Shown here: positions 12,446 to 23,106 of the stretch, piece by piece
Layout: each line of letters starts with the position of its first letter
Numbering within the stretch: the stretch's first letter is position 1
NCBI GenBank assembly: GCA_021234155.1
Contig: JAJEKV010000017.1
Span: 9,493,525 to 9,557,524 of the forward strand
DNA from: Isoetes taiwanensis
Lineage: Eukaryota; Streptophyta; Lycopodiopsida; Isoetales; Isoetaceae
Direction: 5' to 3'
Length of the DNA: 64,000 bases
Notes under the pieces: model-generated
The model's database searches: none
What the model saw: only the letters and a program-made list of their open reading frames with translations
Told to the model about the DNA's origin: nothing
Position numbers and translations under genes: made by a program

Positions 12446-13005
12446 GAGCACTACAAGAGGATAGGGTTTTTGCGTCAACCCCTGCGTCACTACCTTCTAA
12501 GGTTTGTCAGATTTGTGTCAGAAGCTTGAAAGTGACACAAATTAATTTGATTGCGTCAGAACTTGAGTCAATACAATTGTGTCAATAACAACGTCATTCT
12601 TATGGCACATGTGTGTCAAAATTTTGGAATTTTTTCGTTAGCTTTTATAATGATGATTACATCGTTTATTGCAACAAGATTGTGACATAATTGAAGTCAA
12701 TGTAGCAATAGGTTTGTTTCCACTATAGCATCGTCAGTTCTACAGTTGTGGGTCGATTTTGTTACGCATTTGTGGCACTTTTTGTGATAGTTTCTTGTCA
12801 CCTTTTGTAGATCTTTTGCATCATTTTGTAGTATCATATATAATGGCAAATTTACGTCAATTTTTTGTTATAGATTGTGGCACTTATATCTTTTGATTGT
12901 GTCAAAAAAGTGTCAATGTAGTGACATTGTTAAGTAGAAATGCATAGATATCTTGACACAAAAAGGGCTAAGTTTGACACAAAAGTGCCACTAACTAATA
13001 TGAGG
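12446..13005. mobile_element. CACTA-like terminal/subterminal region
   Basis: CACTACAAGAGGATAGGG at about 12448 has the 5' end expected of a CACTA transposon. It is followed by many copies of TGTGTCA/TGACAC(A) in both orientations up to about 12990, like TNPA-type subterminal binding arrays. No matching right terminus or target duplication was found (GTAGTG at about 12919-12924 is a poor match), so this is probably one eroded end or a small non-autonomous copy. Confidence 0.45.
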
Positions 13006-14371
13006 GAAACAACCTTGCAAATAAACATTTTATAGTTTTTAATTAGACTATCATGGTTTTAATGGTATTATATAAACAATATAACCAATATTTGTTACAG
13101 GTGCTCCCAAGGGCATAGCCGAAATCGGGCCCTTGACGGACGTTCATGAGCGTGGGGGTATTGTTGGTCACGGTTGCCGGGCAGTTGTGATTTAATGGGC
13201 CATATTGACTGTCTGTAACCAGTCTATGGTGACGGGAAGCGGAATAAGGGGTAGTAATGGCTAACGGCGGGTAATGGTCCGCTAAGGGGCACTAATATTA
13301 CTAAATATTAGTGCGGAAGGAGCTAGCAGAGTTTGCCGAGGTAGAAGACCTATATGGTTTCATAAGTATTCCTCTACTGACCGTGAGTAGATGATCCATC
13401 CAACCCTGCAGAAAATTCATCCAAGCCATTTTCATTTATTGTGCAGAAAATCTAATTGCATGGTCCATGTCCCTGTTTTCCAGCCCTTTGTACATAGTTG
13501 CAACAACACAAATCAGTTCAGGTCACATGACATTAAGGGCTATATTAATTGGAGTCTCATCTAGTGATGAAAGGTTGTGTTATAGATTGCCCAGATTGTA
13601 CAAACAATGCAGGCTCTACAATAGTTCGGTCGATTCTCGAAGTTTCTTCCTTTTTATGCGAGTCCATTAAGTTAAAGATAGGATTATTGTTTTCATCCCA
13701 AGTTCATCCCATTTCGCGATGCATGAGCATGGTGAAAAGGCAAAGATGAGTGATGGTGTGGCAAAACACGAAGGGGTGGAAATATGAAGTATTTGCCTAG
13801 CCAACTTCGCAATTTTTTAGAATAAGCATATTTCACCGTGGTGACTTGGCATTTCATTGGATGATGTGGCATGTCACATGATGTCTAAGCATTTTATGCA
13901 CTTTTCATAGAAATTGATACCGAAGGAGCCGCCAATCTTCGGATACGAAGGTTCAGAAGCCACCAAGTTAGATGGTTGGGGTTTCCAAATCCCTCCTTGC
14001 TAATGATCTATAGAATTTAGCCAAAGTTAAAGATAAAAGTTGGCTTTAGATAGATAATAATAACGTCGCAACAACAAAGCTTGAATCCCTGATAACAACG
14101 GAGAAACCATAATCATGGGCATTGCCATTATTTTGTCAAAAACATATCACAATATTAATTAAAAGACATAAGTCAAATACAAAATATAGTGATTTGTGCA
14201 AGCTTGTATGCATTCACATGCATTGTTCGTTCCACCTAATAAAGAAGTCGAAAAACATTTGTGCATGTGTCTATAGGATCCTAGCATTAAGATCTTAGCA
14301 TTCTTCTTTGCAAAAAAAAGGTGCCGAGGAAACATGGGGGGATTTAATTTAATCCAATAATGTTTGCCCGA
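13006..14371. other. No gene recognised
   Basis: Includes a GC-richer stretch at 13095-13330 with no coding frame and a short palindrome CACTAATATTACTAAATATTAGTG-like at about 13288-13311. ORFs at 13467-13749 show no family signature. Confidence 0.4.
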
Positions 14372-14480
14372 TCACGAACCGTATCTTTATAACCTAAGAT
14401 TGTCAAAGGTTTTGGATGGTATTCGTATAAGAATACCGTAAATGCTGACGGTGGCACTGTGGATTCGAAATAGAAGAATC
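14372..14480 (+). repeat. Dispersed repeat, copy 2 (related to 5165-5285)
   Basis: Second copy of the repeat described at 5165-5285. Sequence after about 14480 is unrelated to that after the first copy. Confidence 0.55.
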
Positions 14481-14909
14481 GAATTTGGGGTTTTATTTCT
14501 CTGGCGTTTAGGCTCAAATGATGCCGATGCAGCAGGCGGCTATGGCGGCTATGGTGCCTCCATGCTTGTGCAGGCACTGAGGCGCTCCATTTTTTCTGTA
14601 GGAACTATGGCAAGTATAGCGCTTCTGTAGGAACTGTGGCCGCTATGGCGGGTCGTTTTTCTTTTTTTTTTTGTTGCTTGCTTTTGGTCTATTTTGATAG
14701 TTCAGCTTGCAAAGGAAAGGAAAGGAAAGCTCGAATGCAATTTGTCATCGAAAAACAGGGGTCATGGCCATGGCTTGTTGGGCGCAAAACCCTGCTTCTT
14801 CCGGCATGACTCTGCAGTGAAGAGCATAAGACAGCATGTAGGTGTTTGAATCCTTTTGTGATACAGATGAAAGGAGGGACATATTGCCTTCAGAGTTTCT
14901 GGATAATCT

Positions 14910-14990
14910 GTGCCTTCAAAGGCTGGTTGATCAGGTGAGCCAAGGGCATAGGATTCTTGTTGGGGTTCGATTCCCCAAGCCCTGGTCTGT
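14910..14990 (+). mobile_element. tRNA-derived SINE-like head (A and B boxes)
   Basis: TGGTTGATCAGG (about 14925) fits a Pol III A box. About 35 bases later TTGGGGTTCGATTCCCC (about 14956-14972) contains a perfect B box GGTTCGATTCC inside a tRNA-like T-arm. No complete tRNA cloverleaf can be folded (no acceptor stem), so a tRNA-derived SINE is likelier than a tRNA gene. The 3' limit is not defined. Confidence 0.5.
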
Positions 14991-15857
14991 TGCAAGTCTG
15001 AGTTCTATCAGGATCAGAAATTAAACTAGATTGTGAAGGTTCAGATAAGTTGTTACAAGAATACTCTTTTGATTGCAAAAACATTATACAGTAATCTGTT
15101 CTGTTGCTTTCATACTATATTGTACAAAAGCAAGAATATAGTTTTATCCAATTACTATTTTATGCAATGGTCTGTGCCTTAATAATGCCCCCTTAAAAAT
15201 CGGGTCAACAGGGGCCAATTTGACCTGCAAAAGACCCGCTTTGAACGCTCTGGATTCATGGATGGGGAATATGCTGCCAAATGTGCCCTTATCCAATGGC
15301 CGAGAAGCCATAATACAAGCTTTAGCCATAATCTAATCTATACAAGAATACCAATGTATATTTGATTTACTTCAAGGAGGGAAATTTAAACAATCGTTTT
15401 TCAAGTTTTCTTTTTCCGTTTTAAAATTTTTACCCTTTCCCTCTTCTCTTCTGACGATGCGATGGCGCCGGAGCTCTTCAGCTCACAACTAGGCGATTGG
15501 TAAGGCCTGTATTTCGTTTCACATCCATGCGGTCGAAGATTTTATTTTGTATATATCCTGCCGACTTTGAAGATTAAGCTCCCAAAGCGTAGAAGCAATC
15601 GGAACCGGTTCGGTACCAAACTATGAAAGCCACTCGATAGGCTGCTGGCTTGTCGGTTATGGGGAGCCCATTTATTTTGCTCCGTTCCTCTACAAACAAC
15701 AGATAAGCTACCTTTTCAGGTCGTTCTTGAATCATTTTCCTTTATATCCCTGGCAGAGCAGAGAAGATGATGTTATCCTGGATTTTGCAGGTCCTAGTTT
15801 GAAATACTATTTTATTTGTTGCTTTCATATGCAGGTTAGATCAAAAGGATCAGGTTT
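14991..15857. other. No gene confirmed
   Basis: ATGGCGCCGGAGCTCTTCAG at about 15461 followed by GATTG/GTAAGG looks like a possible first exon (MAPELFSSQLGDW), but I found no downstream exon in frame. Otherwise nothing is recognised. Confidence 0.3.
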
Positions 15858-16216
15858 ATTATCCGGCCCCCCTGTGGCCCCCCTGTCACAGGCATGGAAT
15901 TATCCAGCCCCCCTCCCCCGACAGCCCGAAACCTGCACCGACAAAAACCACTGCCCGAATCAAATCTGCATCGACCTGCACCAATACCTCTTCCACTCCT
16001 CCAATAGAACAGAGAAATACAACCAACAATGCCCAGAGATTAAACAACATATTGAAGAACAACGTTCCCGCGCGAAGAACAGCGTTCATTTGGAGTTCCC
16101 GCGCGAAGAACAGCGTTCATTTGGAGTTCCCGCGCGACAGGAACCTCCACGCTGGCAGATGGGGGGCCGGATAATTCCATACCTGTGACAGGGGGGCCAC
16201 AGGGGGGCCGGATAAT
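15858..16216. mobile_element. Foldback/MITE-like element with 56-bp inverted repeats
   Basis: Left arm 15858-15913 starts ATTATCCGGCCCCCCTGTGG; right arm 16161-16216 is its near-perfect reverse complement. Each arm holds two copies of the TTATCC-pyrimidine motif and CCTGTCACAGG. The interior has two direct copies of TTCCCGCGCGAAGAACAGCG about 30 bp apart (16065-16125). A 2-bp TA target duplication is possible if the element ends at TCCGG, but the boundary is ambiguous. No transposase is encoded, so it would be non-autonomous. Confidence 0.75.
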
Positions 16217-16298
16217 ATACTCTAGCCGATCAAAATCTGTGTTTTAAGGTGTCGGCATTGTAAAATGTTGGCACCGATATGAGAATCTTGGCACTGCC

Positions 16299-17027
16299 TT
16301 AAAGAAAGCAAAAGGCGTAAGGTATATATTTGAGTCGTTTCTGCTTGAATATATCTTTGAGTCGTTTACCTAATGAGACTTTGCTTGTGCAGGTTGACTG
16401 TGATGAACACGAAAATCTTTGCACTATCCTTCCTATCGGCCATTCCCCTAATTCCATCTTTCCGATTTCCTTTATTGCTTCCTCGTTTGCTATCACATAG
16501 TCTACTATGCTGCTCCCGTGGGCATTTGTGCTTGTGAACTGACCTGACTCCTCCCATCTTCTTAAACCATTGCATATAATTGTATCTGTCGCTGTACATA
16601 CCTCCAACAGTGTTTCTCCTCTTGCTGTCATCTCCACTTTGTCTACCGTGTCCCGCTGCCATTCCTTCCCTCTTATAGTCTGAGTCCACTGTCTACTCTC
16701 GTTGTCTATCCCTGCTTTATGTGATTGCTCCTGTCCCGTCCTTGCATTAATATCCCCCACTATGATCAACATTCCCTTATCCCTATGTCTCATGACGATC
16801 TCTCCCATGCTTAATAGCTCCAGTTTATCACATTGGGGCGGATAGTATACTATTAGCAAATACAGATTTCTGTAGTCAAGCAACACAACATTTATAAGCA
16901 TGTATCTTTTATTAATGTCATTTTCCAAAATACATGCTTTTCTGATACTGCTATTTCTAATGTAGCAGGCTAGCCCTGCGCTACCCCTTCCTATTTTGTA
17001 GTTCTTTTCCCTCCAACAAGTGAACAA
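16299..17027 (-). pseudogene. LINE ORF2 endonuclease domain
   Basis: Apurinic/apyrimidinic-type endonuclease (exo_endo_phos family), which nicks target DNA for target-primed reverse transcription. Seen: GRGSAGLACYIRNS, LLIVYYPP, the GDINARTG motif matching GDFN-type active-site loops, and TSTNAHGSSIVDYVIAN, the conserved substrate loop and Asp. The final SDH motif is missing: after ELGEWPIG the frame runs into unrelated residues, where an alternative frame (16366-16689) holds a few more coding-like residues. This is consistent with a frameshift and truncation before RT. Confidence 0.8.
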
Positions 17028-17157
17028 AGTGTAGCCTGGTTCATCTGGTAGCCTCTTTGTGCTGTGTTCCCATGTCTCTATTAGACATATGATGTCCTTG
17101 TCTCGTGCTTCGTTTAGGCGTTCTCCATCATCCCATGGATATCCGTCATGAGTTCGA

Positions 17158-18239
17158 TTACCAGTTGTTACTTCTTCCTTCCTTTCGTCCCCCCCGTCCC
17201 CTATTTTGTTCTATTACGTGTCCTTTCCTTAGCTGTCCTCTCGTTCTTGCTCCCTGATCCCCCACTCTCTCCCTTGTCAGCTTTATGTTCTTGTCTAGGT
17301 CCCTTCCGACCTCTTTTCCGTTTCCCCATCCTAAATGTGTTTGTGTTAGAATCTTTGGGGCTGTTTCCCGGTCTGTTGCTCCGGATGGTGTTATTTCCCT
17401 CACCTGTTTCAGCTGTCCCTGCCCTCTCAATACCTCCGTTTCTTGATTCCCATCTCCCCTCGGCCCCTGCGCGTCCATTCCATCCTTCTGCGTTGCCGGT
17501 TCTTGCGATGTGTTCTCCCTTCCTCTTTTGAGGTATAGTTTCCCATTCTTTACCCCTGCTTGTACTCGCTTGGGCTTCGGTTCTCGACTTTCGCCCGATT
17601 TCTCGTGTAACCCCTGTCTCTGCATGGGTGTCAGGGCCTCTTGTACTTTGAGTCCATTCCTGAGTTTGAACCCTGCGTGTATGATCCTTTCTTTGGCTGC
17701 CAGGTCTCTCATAGTCACATTTATATGTCTCGCTTCGCCCTCTCCAAGCTCACGCGTCTTTGCTTTCACTATCACATTCTGTGTTCACGAAACACGTTCT
17801 CCATTATCTCTGCGGTGACGCGGGCGTGTCGCCCGTTAAACCTCTCGGCTACTCCTATCAATCTTACATCAAGTTTAATCCTTTCCTGTTCTTTGAACTC
17901 CACTATGTGCGGTTTAATCATATCAAAACTCTGCCACGCATCTAGATCTATTTGTTGCTTTTCTAATATCACCAACCTTTGTATGATTTCCGCTTTTTCT
18001 TTTTCTACCTCTTCCATCCTCTTCCGAATTTCCACCTCTGTATCTTCCACCACCTGCACCCGTTCTTCCACTTTCCCTATTGCCTCCTTGTTCTGTTGCA
18101 CCGCGCCCGCCAGTGTGTTCAGTGCTTCCATCCTTGGGACCCTGGCTTCCAACCTTACGTCCATCTGCGCCAAGAAGTCTTGCAGATCTTGCTTGAGTTC
18201 TTCCCTGCTTGCCCCTCCCGCTCCTGCTTGGCTAGCCAT
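17158..18239 (-). pseudogene. LINE ORF1 protein (one frameshift)
   Basis: The N-terminal frame 18239-17772 opens MASQAGAGGASREEL and then forms a long heptad-rich coiled coil (EEVEKEKAEIIQRLVILEKQ). It is followed by VRLIGVAERFNGR, resembling the start of the L1 ORF1 RNA-recognition domain. At 17772-17775 the reading jumps to the overlapping frame, which continues MIVKAKTRELGEGEARHINV and DLAAKERIIHAGF, then a basic low-complexity tail. The two frames fit a single ORF1 broken by one indel. ORF1 proteins bind element RNA as trimers. Confidence 0.7.
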
Positions 18240-18445
18240 TCTTCTTTCTGTTGTTGCGATGGTTTCGCTTCGTCGAATTCCTTTCCTTTCCCGCCGCTCA
18301 CTCTCTCCTGTGCTTTCCTGTTTCCTATCTCTCTTCCGCGGGCTTGCTATATGTTGTTCCTCTATTTATCCGTTCGAGCCTTTTCCCCCCATATTCTTTC
18401 AGTTTTTGAATTTCAAAATTCGAATCATCCTACCTAAGATATGAT

Positions 18446-19389
18446 TACTGGGTGTTTGCGTCCGCCATTTACTATCGGCGTCTTATGACTGGCACTTAGG
18501 TTTGTATTCAATTCCCTGGATTCGGTAATTTTTCGGTATCAACTGGACTGTTTCGGTTTCTTGGTATCCTTTTTGGGAGTGGGTTTTATGTGACTTTGGT
18601 GCACCAGCCGGAGGATTGGATCCTCACTGTCCTGGTGTACGGCCGGGGAGTTACCTCCCACTATCCTGTACTTGGCAACCTCTGTCTTTCCACTTCCATT
18701 TTCGTTTCCATTCTATGGGCCGGGTATGTTGGTGTCTGTTGCTTGGCAGTCGGCACCAGCCGGTGGGCTATTTTCCCACTCTGTCCTGGTGTATGGCGGA
18801 GACACCCGTCCCTCTGTCCCATAGCTTAGCCTTCCACCCTTTGCACCATCTACTCCTGGACCCCCTATCTTTCTGTTTCCTGTTCGTTTCTTCCTCGATT
18901 TTTGTCGTATCCGCCCAACTTCTCCTTTTCACTTGTATTTCTACTAGGCCCTTTGTGTACGTCCGCGTTCGTACCTATCATGTACCTCCCTGCAATTATA
19001 TCTATCCTTTCCTTAATGCCTCACGACCTCAATGCATCCTTGATACCATCTATATATTATATTTTACATTCTATACGCCTTGTTGTATTATTATAATTCT
19101 ATTACTACTATATTTCTATATTTCTTCTGCCTCCTGTGTGGGCCCATACCCGGGGGGTCGTTACCACCTTACACATACGTCCTCTTTTACCTTCAATCGT
19201 GTTTCTGCCAACCTGCTTATATGCTTCTTCCTAGATTCATAAGTCTCCTAAGTCTGTTAATTATTGACAAGTAACGGTTTCCGTTCATGCATGGTTTATC
19301 GATAGGCCGGCCACCCCTGTTAGTTCTTGTTTGAATACACCGTCATTCAAATACACCGTTTGAAACGATGTTGAAAAGAGCATTGTAAT
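18446..19389. other. CT-rich sequence, no gene
   Basis: Pyrimidine-rich plus strand with long shadow ORFs. Probably the 5' region of the adjacent minus-strand LINE; no independent gene is supported. Confidence 0.4.
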
Positions 19390-20092
19390 GCATGGTTTAC
19401 TCGCTAGTCTGTGCAACTGAAATACTACATGGTGCTTGCTAATTCTGATCCCGAGCTTTTGCAACAATATCTCGGTCATTTTTCTCAAAAGATATGGGAT
19501 GCAATCGCCTTGGGCCAAGTTAAAGCTGGTCATTATCATGCACATATAAATCCCACTTTGGCACGAGGACCACAAACTTATTTGCTTGCTTCCTTGTCCA
19601 AGAAAAAGCTTGTAACTATTGCATCAATTCGCACAAGGTCCCACGAGCTACGGATTGGATCAGGTAGATTGGAGTGGCAACAATTGCCGTGAGAAGCGAG
19701 ATTATGTGCATGTTGCCAGTTACAGGTTATTGAAGTTGAAAGCCATACTCTTCTAAGATGTTATACGTCTGAGATCGTCAGGAATCGTTATTTGACATTA
19801 CCGTTCCATTCCACGCTCAACTTCTCAGAGGATTATCAATGCATGACTCGATATTATACATACTTGAGGTTCTAGATGAGCATTTTTTATTATTGAGCCC
19901 CTCAATAGTCATCATGGTCTACTTATTTTTTTCTGATTATCATCATTATTACAAAGGTTTCCTTTGAAAACTTTTTGAGATAGGGGTTTTTTCATGCTAG
20001 TAGTTAGTAATAGTTGTACTAGCCCATTGTATGGGTGTCATGAGCTCTTGGTCTTCGTGGACGTAAAAAAAATCTATTCTATTCTATTATAG
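19390..20092 (+). mobile_element. LINE 3' end, (TTCTA)n-tailed
   Basis: Plus-strand copy of the LINE family also at 8995-10312. It encodes INPTLARGPQTYLLASL, KKKLVTIASIRTRSHELRI, then a zinc-knuckle remnant (CACCQ...ESHTLLRCY) after a stop. The 3' UTR ends CCATTGTATGGG, GGTCTTCGTGGACG and an A-run followed by TCTATTCTATTCTAT near 20070-20092. 5'-truncated. Confidence 0.82.
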
Positions 20093-20435
20093 GGTCAGTG
20101 AGCTGATTGGAATACATGTTCACGTGGGGTATTGACACATGGCAAATGTGGCCCTAATAGTTTACATGCAAGTATTTTAAAAATTTAGATTATCCTCAAG
20201 CACAACCCTTCCAACAAAAGGAGCATATTGGCGAACTATGCTCTCTTGTACATGTTGATTCTATTGATATTTACAATGATGTGTCAACATAATATACATA
20301 TTACTACCATATATTATGTTGGAAATCACATTGATCGCCCACTTAGGTATATTTTTAGGGTCATAGATCACATGGATCAGAAGAAGAAAGATCTGCCTCA
20401 TTTCCCCAATATTCCAGATAGATAGTATTTTCATC

Positions 20436-20709
20436 GGGTCATAACAGGTTAGGGTGTACCTCATTTTTTTTTTTTTTATATCAAAAAGCTACCTAAAAGG
20501 TACCTTTGTAGAGTAGTACATAATTGTATTTTAGAGTAGCTAAAGCTCCTACATTATTGAAATTAAGTTCCTCACGATTGAGAGTAACGTTGAAAGCATG
20601 CTAAAGTCAATCTATGCTCATAAGGTTTGAGTAATATGCTCATTTTGAATACACAAGTAGTGTACTTTGAAATGTTCTGAAATCAGTACACCCTAACATG
20701 CTATGACCC
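20436..20709. mobile_element. MITE-like element, 274 bp
   Basis: Terminal inverted repeats of about 24 bp: left GGGTCATAACAGGTTAGGGT at 20436, right the reverse complement of GGGTCATAGCATGTTAGGGT ending at 20709. The interior is AT-rich without an ORF. I found no clear target-site duplication, so the superfamily is undetermined. Confidence 0.65.
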
Positions 20710-20742
20710 TGGTAGCATCCATGAGGATATATGATAGACCTC

Positions 20743-20805
20743 TAGAGACTTGAACACAAGATCTCTTAATTGCTAACCCAATGGACTAGCCACTAAACCA
20801 AACAA
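20743..20805 (-). mobile_element. tRNA-derived SINE-like head, minus strand
   Basis: Read on the minus strand, TTGGTTTAGTGGCTAGTCC (A box-like) is followed about 30 bases later by TGTTCAAGTCTC (B box GTTCAAGTC). The spacing is as in tRNA genes, but a cloverleaf is not possible. A SINE head or tRNA pseudogene. Confidence 0.4.
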
Positions 20806-21291
20806 GGGGAAACATAAGAAGGGATTTCTGTCAAGATAAGAGGCAATGACCTTCAATGTGCTCTTGTGTGCAACAATGCGGAACTAGGCCATGTGTGAAG
20901 GTAGCAGTTACTAACAGTGCTTTACGTGCAACACGACAACACTATTAGAAAGAATAAAAGTCGGACACTATCTGTATGTTGTGCTATACTTGCAGAAATA
21001 GGAATTTTCAAAAGAGTGAAGTTTGGATTTTTACTTGTGGGCCACATGCATGAGCAAAGTTTCAAAACATTTAACATGCCTCTTCGAAGAAAGAAGGCTT
21101 CTAGTCTTCTAACTTTTGTTCACATACTGAATATTTTTACACACCTTGGCCTGGTAGCTGAGCTTCTGAAGGAGACAACATATTTCAGAGAATTTCATCT
21201 CGCAAGTACGTAGGAAATATAGAAGGTGCTATGCAAAAGTAATGATCTAAGACTTATGTTCTAACATCGTATTAAATTTTACTTGAAAAAT

Positions 21292-22150
21292 AGAATAGAA
21301 TAGAATAGAATAGATTTTTATCGTCCACGGAGACCAATTGGCTCATGGGACCCAAACAAAAAGAGAGCAGCATATTGCCTTGATAGTAATAAGTATTCTG
21401 GTACACTGTACAATTGTATAGGACATTTCAGTACTGCCCCAGAGGATACAACTGAGTCCATGTATCCATAACCTCCTAGAGGTATGACCCCAACAAGCCC
21501 ATGGATGCCGTATTCAATAACTCATGCAGCCATTGGTCAGGCACAACTAGCCGATCATACCGCGCCCAGATATGGGCAAACACTGGGCAGATCTGAAGGG
21601 CATGACATTCATCTTCAATGGCACCCTGGTGGCAACACTGACAAAGCCTATCCCCCCGTGCTTCCCGAGTCCAACACCCTGTCTCAATGCGGAGACGATG
21701 CACACCCATGCTAATGGAAGCTATAAGTCTGTGCTTCTTCATGGGCAAATGGGTGTGCAAGTACTGGTGCGGGCCTCTCGTAAGCAGGGGATTGACTTGC
21801 TGCCGATAGTGTGCCATCTTAACGTGTGTCAGAGCATCTGCATGCCAGAGCTTGTGAAGGAAGCTAGCATCTAGGTACAACGTTAGTGCATTGTGATCCT
21901 TCTTTGTCCGTACCCGCACGCATCTATATGCCTGTACATCCCAACATGAGCACCACTGAGCTTGCTTGTCCTTCCAGCAGGCTTTGAGGCGTTGGGAACC
22001 CATTGCTACGGCGAAAGCAAGGTTGGAAAAACGTGTATCACCCATGGCTACCACCTTCTGGAAGTAAATAATATGGCATTTCAATGCAGCCCTTTGAAGG
22101 GGTAGAAAACCTGTCTCCTGGAGTAGGATCTGGTATGGAGAGAACTACCT
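21292..22150 (-). mobile_element. LINE 3' part with (AATAG)n tail
   Basis: The minus-strand LINE begins at its tail AGAATAGAATAGAATAG (21292-21315) and the 3' UTR ATTTTTATCGTCCACGGAGA. It extends to about 22150, where it is 5'-truncated. The ORF 22084-21476 is the best-preserved C-terminus of this family in the window. Confidence 0.88.
21476..22084 (-). pseudogene. LINE ORF2 C-terminal domain with zinc knuckle
   Basis: Open for about 200 codons. Seen in order: IIYFQKVVAMGDTRFSNLA, ACWKDKQAQWCSCWDV, QVNPLLTRGPHQYLHTHLPM, KKHRLIASISMGVHRLRIET, and a zinc knuckle CQCCHQGAIEDECHALQIC (C-x2-C...H-x4-C), ending IWARYDRLVVPDQWLHELL. The knuckle follows the RT in many LINEs and binds nucleic acid. 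RT itself is lost by truncation; upstream LLQETGFLPLQRAAL reads on without a start. Confidence 0.8.
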
Positions 22151-22599
22151 GCAAGAAAAAATACACAAGCAAATAATATTGGAGCCCCTGTGCTTTCTCA
22201 ATTACGTTCCCGTTGTAGGGACTATCACATGCATAACAACTCCCACTCAATAATCCACATGAATCGAAGCAATAAAGGGATACAACTATAGTGGGAAGGC
22301 ATTTTTCTCGGCCAAAATCTAAGTAAAAACTAGCAATGCTAAAGTTGCTATGCCCAATTGAAGAGGAGGAGGAACATGTCATGTACTTTGGCCAAGATGC
22401 TCCAAAAATGACAGCTATGGTAATGTAATAGAGATTACAAAAGGAATGTTATTGCTCTTCCCATTGACAATGAGAAACGTCAGACTTCTAGAACAAAAGT
22501 GATTGATACAATCAAAGAAGAAGGACCATTGACTAAATTAAAGTTTCACTAGCTAGTATACATATAGCTGATGCATATAAAAGACGATAGGAGCTAGAA

Positions 22600-23106
22600 A
22601 TGCGAGGTCAAATGGCAAGAAAGAAAAAAACAATAGCTTCTAACGATGAGCGCAACTTAAGGGAAGTCTGCATCTTATGTTACGACTTTATACCAACAAC
22701 TTATAATCATATGCATCAGAAGATAGTCGATTTGCTCAACGGAGCATGTCAAGATGAGGAAGAAAGTGGTGTTAATGGTGATTATATTCATATATGGAAA
22801 GTGATGAAGAAGATAACTCAACCACATCTTCTCGTGACAATGAAGGAAGAGATGATTAAGACGAGATATATGTCTATGATGATGTGCTTGATCCCACATT
22901 CATCAAATAGACATCTAGATCCTCCAAATATTGGATATTTTGGTACAATTGGTTTTCTTTTATTAAATCTTACGAATTGCCATTCATGCCCTCTAAGACA
23001 CATAAAACATCAAGTTGTCTTAAAACGGCTACAATATGTAAGCAACATTAAACCACTTTCGAGTAGGTCCAAAATCCAACTACATCCCCATTTTTCAGTT
23101 GTGTAG
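22600..23106 (+). CDS. Hypothetical ORF, 168 aa, unrecognised
   Basis: ATG-started ORF (MRGQMARKKKTIASNDERN...). No domain is recognised. It has a few Cys/His residues (VCILCYDF, NCHSCPLRHIKH) without a standard zinc-finger spacing. It could be a remnant of a DNA-transposon protein or a chance ORF in AT-rich DNA; there are no neighbours that inform its role. Confidence 0.2.
   Translation: MRGQMARKKKTIASNDERNLREVCILCYDFIPTTYNHMHQKIVDLLNGACQDEEESGVNGDYIHIWKVMKKITQPHLLVTMKEEMIKTRYMSMMMCLIPHSSNRHLDPPNIGYFGTIGFLLLNLTNCHSCPLRHIKHQVVLKRLQYVSNIKPLSSRSKIQLHPHFSVV

Larger units (their letters stand above)
16255..18445 (-). mobile_element. L1-type LINE fragment with ORF1 and endonuclease
   Basis: Minus-strand LINE containing ORF1 (18239 to 17158, with one frameshift) and the start of ORF2 (endonuclease, 17027 to 16299). 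RT is absent, so the copy is cut off on its 3' side near 16255. Upstream CT-rich DNA to about 19240 may be its 5' UTR: it carries two diverged copies of a TGTCCTGGTGTA(C/T)GGC motif near 18630 and 18783. Confidence 0.75.

Noticed and set aside
14935-14985. A tRNA gene around GGGGTTCGATTCCCC
   Set aside because: No acceptor stem, anticodon arm or D-arm pairing can be made with the upstream bases; SINE-like head preferred.
15461-15510. First exon of a gene starting MAPELFSSQLGD with donor GTAAGG
   Set aside because: No downstream exon in frame could be joined and the protein is not recognised; noted only as a possibility.
17148-18444. Long plus-strand ORFs (17148-17531, 17641-18444)
   Set aside because: They are antisense shadows of the LINE ORF1; composition is Ser/Pro/Phe-rich as expected for the complement of a Glu/Lys-rich coiled coil.
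21484-21874. Plus-strand ORFs over 21484-21874
   Set aside because: Antisense of the LINE C-terminal domain, which has clear zinc-knuckle residues on the minus strand.
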